This document shows, in pieces, positions 61,436 to 64,000 of a stretch of DNA of 64,000 bases (position 1 is its first letter; the number at the start of each line of letters is the position of its first letter). The notes below the pieces were generated by a model, which was not told the origin of the DNA, made no database searches, and saw nothing but the letters and a program-made list of their open reading frames with translations. Location: NCBI GenBank assembly GCA_033782935.1, contig JAWQEG010001375.1, forward strand, positions 89,501-153,500, written 5' to 3'. The stretch is from Petrolisthes cinctipes (Eukaryota > Arthropoda > Malacostraca > Decapoda > Porcellanidae). Both the position numbers and the translations under genes were made by a program.

Positions 61436-61810
61436 GCTCCCCAACGGGGCAGGAGGCGAACTTTAAATCTCACGAGGCCTCCTGGGACAGTGTCGTGAGC
61501 GTAACGCCAAGCCCGTCCTGAGCCTTAATAAAAGTCATCAAAGAGGGTAAGCCGAAGCCCCAATAGATCATCGCCTGCATCCCCTATGTGGAGTGCATGC
61601 GAAGAAAGGTTAAGGACATAGTTAAACCCCCCAATCGAATGAGTATAGTGTACGAGACACAGATCTTGCCGATCTATGTTTCCCCGTCATGAGAATACAA
61701 AACAGGCGATCCGAGGAGAGACCTAGGGTGGCCGTAATATCATCCCTGAGAGCTTGGACATGACACAATGGGTGCCATGTGCAGCTTAGTAGGAATGTAG
61801 GTAACACCCG
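61436..61810 (-). pseudogene. DIRS-like tyrosine recombinase C-terminus, copy 2
   Basis: On the - strand: WHPLCHVQALRDDITATLGL, SSDRLFCIL, then HSTxGMQAMIYWGFGLPSLM and GVTLTTLSQEAS. It aligns with the end of copy 1 (FCLAHALRDYM, HSLEEVQSLRGWASASSFRS, FVALTTLTQVSS), and the DNA GCTCCCCAACGGGGCAGGAG at 61436 matches GCTCCCCGACGGGGAAGGAG at 60137. Frames are broken and key residues lost. Confidence 0.7.
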
Positions 61811-61814
61811 GTGC

Positions 61815-62443
61815 CGTGTAGTTTAACATTGGTTTGTTTGAATTTGGTATGGACCACCGTGAAGGTGAAAAATATACTTTTGAAAATTTTTGAGCCAAAC
61901 AGTAAAGGAGACTGGTGGGTCAAAGCAGTTAACTGATATGTCTGGAAAAGTTCTGCAAAATCACAAATAAACAAATATTGTGAAAATTTTCGGGACACCA
62001 ATAGTTGCCTCACCACTGGAAGACACACATAAATTAAACCCTCTGTCAGTACAGGTTAGGGAACCTCTGTCTCATTTTTGGTATAGAATGACTGACATTT
62101 CGGAGACATATGGTGACCACCTGAGAGTCACTATGAGAAAAGGAGACGTAAAAATGTTTACGTCAGGTAGACCAGCGACTGGAAAACCCGAATTTTAGGT
62201 TGTTACAGCCCCGAGAACGTTTTGAAACGTTATAACATTCGCTCACATATTTCCCTCGTGCGGCAATGAGGCCGTGTGTTATAAACTCTCATGAACTAGC
62301 TCTGAGGTGGCGTCGTTCCGAGAGTGATCAGAGGGTGTGTGAGTGTGAGGTGTCTTGACTGTTGATATACCTCAATGGAGGAGTTGTCCACCTTGAAGAT
62401 ATCAGACGTAATAAACAAATGAGGGTTTAAAAGTAGAAACAGG

Positions 62444-62483
<40 letters not shown>

Positions 62484-62800
62484 ATGTGTTTGTCCCACCA
62501 CAATGTACGTAGTTGGGGGCAGCCACGTGACACGTCAAACCGGGAATTCCAATTTAAACCAAATGGCTTAATACTCTAATGAGGAACCGAGGAGCCCGTC
62601 TCGGAAAGATCTGAGGAATGATAGTTACCCATTGGTTGACCACCAGGTACATTCGATGGCGTTTTAACTACCTGAGAGGAATAACCAGGGCTGCGAAAAT
62701 ATGTTCACCAACCGTGATACCCCTTGACACCTGGAGAAGGTGAGGGAAAGGTCAAAATACAATACAACATTGCCTGGTATGGGAATGTCGCGTGAAAGTG
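61815..62800. other. No gene recognised; TE debris likely
   Basis: A 72-codon + strand open frame (61980-62198) and a 31-T run at 62447-62477. No domain match on either strand. Confidence 0.4.
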
Positions 62801-62804
62801 ATGA

Positions 62805-63040
62805 CACTCATTTAGTGAGATGGTAAGACCTCGCTCCCAATGTAATGAGGGTAGAAGTCACCGACATTGTAAGGACCAACAATAAGGACGTGATGAACCC
62901 TATGTGGTCCAGGACATAACAGGTTGATCGCAGGGCGAGGTTGTCCTGATGTAGGTAGGATGACTGAGAAGGAAGTATTAGGTGGTTTGGATCCCAGCCC
63001 ACTTCTTCAGTCTTGGTGATGGCCGTAGCTAACACCATTG
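62805..63040 (-). pseudogene. Probable DIRS-like reverse transcriptase C-terminal fragment
   Basis: On the - strand: ITKTEEVGWDPNHLILPSQS then LALRSTCYVLDHIGFITSLL. The GWxxNxxKSxLxPSQ...L pattern after the RT palm is typical of DIRS/Gypsy-group RTs, but the match is weak and no YxDD box was found. It is in the expected position and strand relative to the recombinase fragments. Confidence 0.4.
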
Positions 63041-63461
63041 GTGCATCCCACCACTGTTGAGGCAGTTCCTACCCTTCTGGGAAGACAAGGGCGAGGTGAC
63101 ATTGAAGGAGGGTTACCTCAAACCCGGTGTTGCCGGAGTAGTACGGCGAACCTCTAAAAAGTCGTAGCCAGTGTTATTTGAGAGGAGGAGCTGAGCCCCA
63201 GGCAACTGGCTTAATTTCATAAAAGAGGCCAGAAGACAGGGTTATCCCCGGCCCAGATAAACCCGGGGTGCAAAATGTGGGAATTCCCTGAATGTGTGAA
63301 GATCAACATCAATGACCTAGGAGTAAGTGTGCGAAAAGTGAGGATGGATTATGTCCGCATCCTTATGCACCTCTACCTGGGTAACTCCTGTCTGTTACTC
63401 ACTGGAGGTAGTATATGTTTGCTACGGGCCGCACCCACCCACCCCGAGGCACAGCCCAGGG

Positions 63462-63950
63462 GTGGGAAGGTTGACCCTGATTCGACCCAATCAGTTGATG
63501 AAGAACGAAACTATGGTGGGGGGGGGGGGGGCGGTGAGAGTTGCATAATGGAGCAGTAGTGAAAGTTTAAGGCTATTTCTTTTCACCACTGCACGAGTCT
63601 GGCAACTACTATGAATCCCCCTGCTGAGGACAACCTAGGTTCCTGAAAGGAACTCTCAAAAGGGGTTAGAGATTAACCCACCTCCCGCTATTGTACTCTA
63701 AGCAGTTTTATTACTGATTGAGTCTAATCGTAGGTAATAGACGGGGTGTCATGGAATCCATACACCCCGTGGTAACCTAGAGGCGGGAAGGTTGATCCAT
63801 ATTTTACCTACAGCCATGTAGGAACCAAAAATGGTTGAAGGTCGTACAAATGAGTAGTAGTGATAGTATTAAAGAGCAGCTCGAGGTTGCGACTATCGAG
63901 GTATACCTGCTGATGACGACTTCAGTTCCTGAAGGGAACTCTCAGCCACT
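63462..63950 (+). repeat. Diverged direct duplication, about 290-320 bp period
   Basis: Unit 1 (from 63462: GGTGGGAAGGTTGACCC ... GAGCAGTAGTGAAAGT ... CTGCTGAGGAC ... TTCCTGAAAGGAACTCTCA) recurs from 63783 (GCGGGAAGGTTGATCC ... GAGTAGTAGTGATAGT ... CTGCTGATGAC ... TTCCTGAAGGGAACTCTCA). Possibly 5' repeats of the DIRS-like element. The second unit ends near the window edge. Confidence 0.65.
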
Positions 63951-64000
63951 GGCTTGGTTTTACAAAGAAAATTTGTACTCTCATTTTCCGAGGTATCCTG

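Overview
This is a window of animal nuclear DNA. It has long introns with GT-AG junctions, many microsatellites and a dense load of transposable elements. Short CCTAA/TTAGG runs, DIRS-type tyrosine-recombinase remnants, an RTE-like LINE and many short inverted-repeat elements suggest an arthropod, most likely a decapod crustacean. The species cannot be named from the sequence.

One cellular gene dominates: LARP1 (La-related protein 1, Drosophila larp) on the + strand. I trace 18 exons from the left edge (coding from base 3) to a TAA at 49845-49847. Every intron phase matches and the total is 1,659 codons plus stop; the true N-terminus lies left of the window. Layout in order: RG-rich N-terminal exon (3-516); a 29.8-kb intron; a Pro/Thr/Ser-rich exon (30314-30918); the conserved DWPTL exon; charged and RGG exons; the La motif (35821 to about 36720); a Thr/Ser-rich linker with two tandem PAM2-like motifs; an acidic micro-exon; a Gly-Gln heptad repeat; the pre-DM15 block; three DM15 cap-binding repeats (44749-47031); and a basic tail. 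LARP1 binds the cap and first bases of TOP mRNAs through DM15, poly(A)/PABP through the La-motif/PAM2 region, and links mTORC1 signalling to ribosomal-protein mRNA stability and translation.

The 29.8-kb intron (517-30313) is a TE archive: an element with cAMP-response-element palindromes in its ends, an orphan PHD-like finger ORF, a broken LINE reverse transcriptase (about 5130-6950), nine copies of a TTAA-flanked palindromic MITE family (9.5-22.9 kb), four copies of a TACAGTCGGC MITE family in two subfamilies, and other hairpins. Later introns hold a 590-bp retroposed element in two opposed copies, a broken Tc1/mariner transposase, a hAT element with a perfect 8-bp duplication, two pogo-type elements and a 214-bp MITE with perfect 27-bp ends. 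A 1.24-kb pogo/Tigger-like element begins 93 bp after the LARP1 stop, so it sits in the probable 3' UTR. That UTR may run to a polyadenylation signal at 53552-53557.

From about 53.6 kb to the right edge I see no cellular gene. This part holds a 74-bp hairpin MITE, a deleted P-type (THAP9-like) element with intact ends and a transposase remnant (55619-56180), a mariner-ended element with C-rich repeats, a 19-bp minisatellite (58338-58880), and degenerate DIRS-like retrotransposon pieces on the - strand (about 59.5-63.0 kb), including two successive copies of the recombinase C-terminus. No prokaryotic-type system, CRISPR array, rRNA or convincing tRNA was seen.
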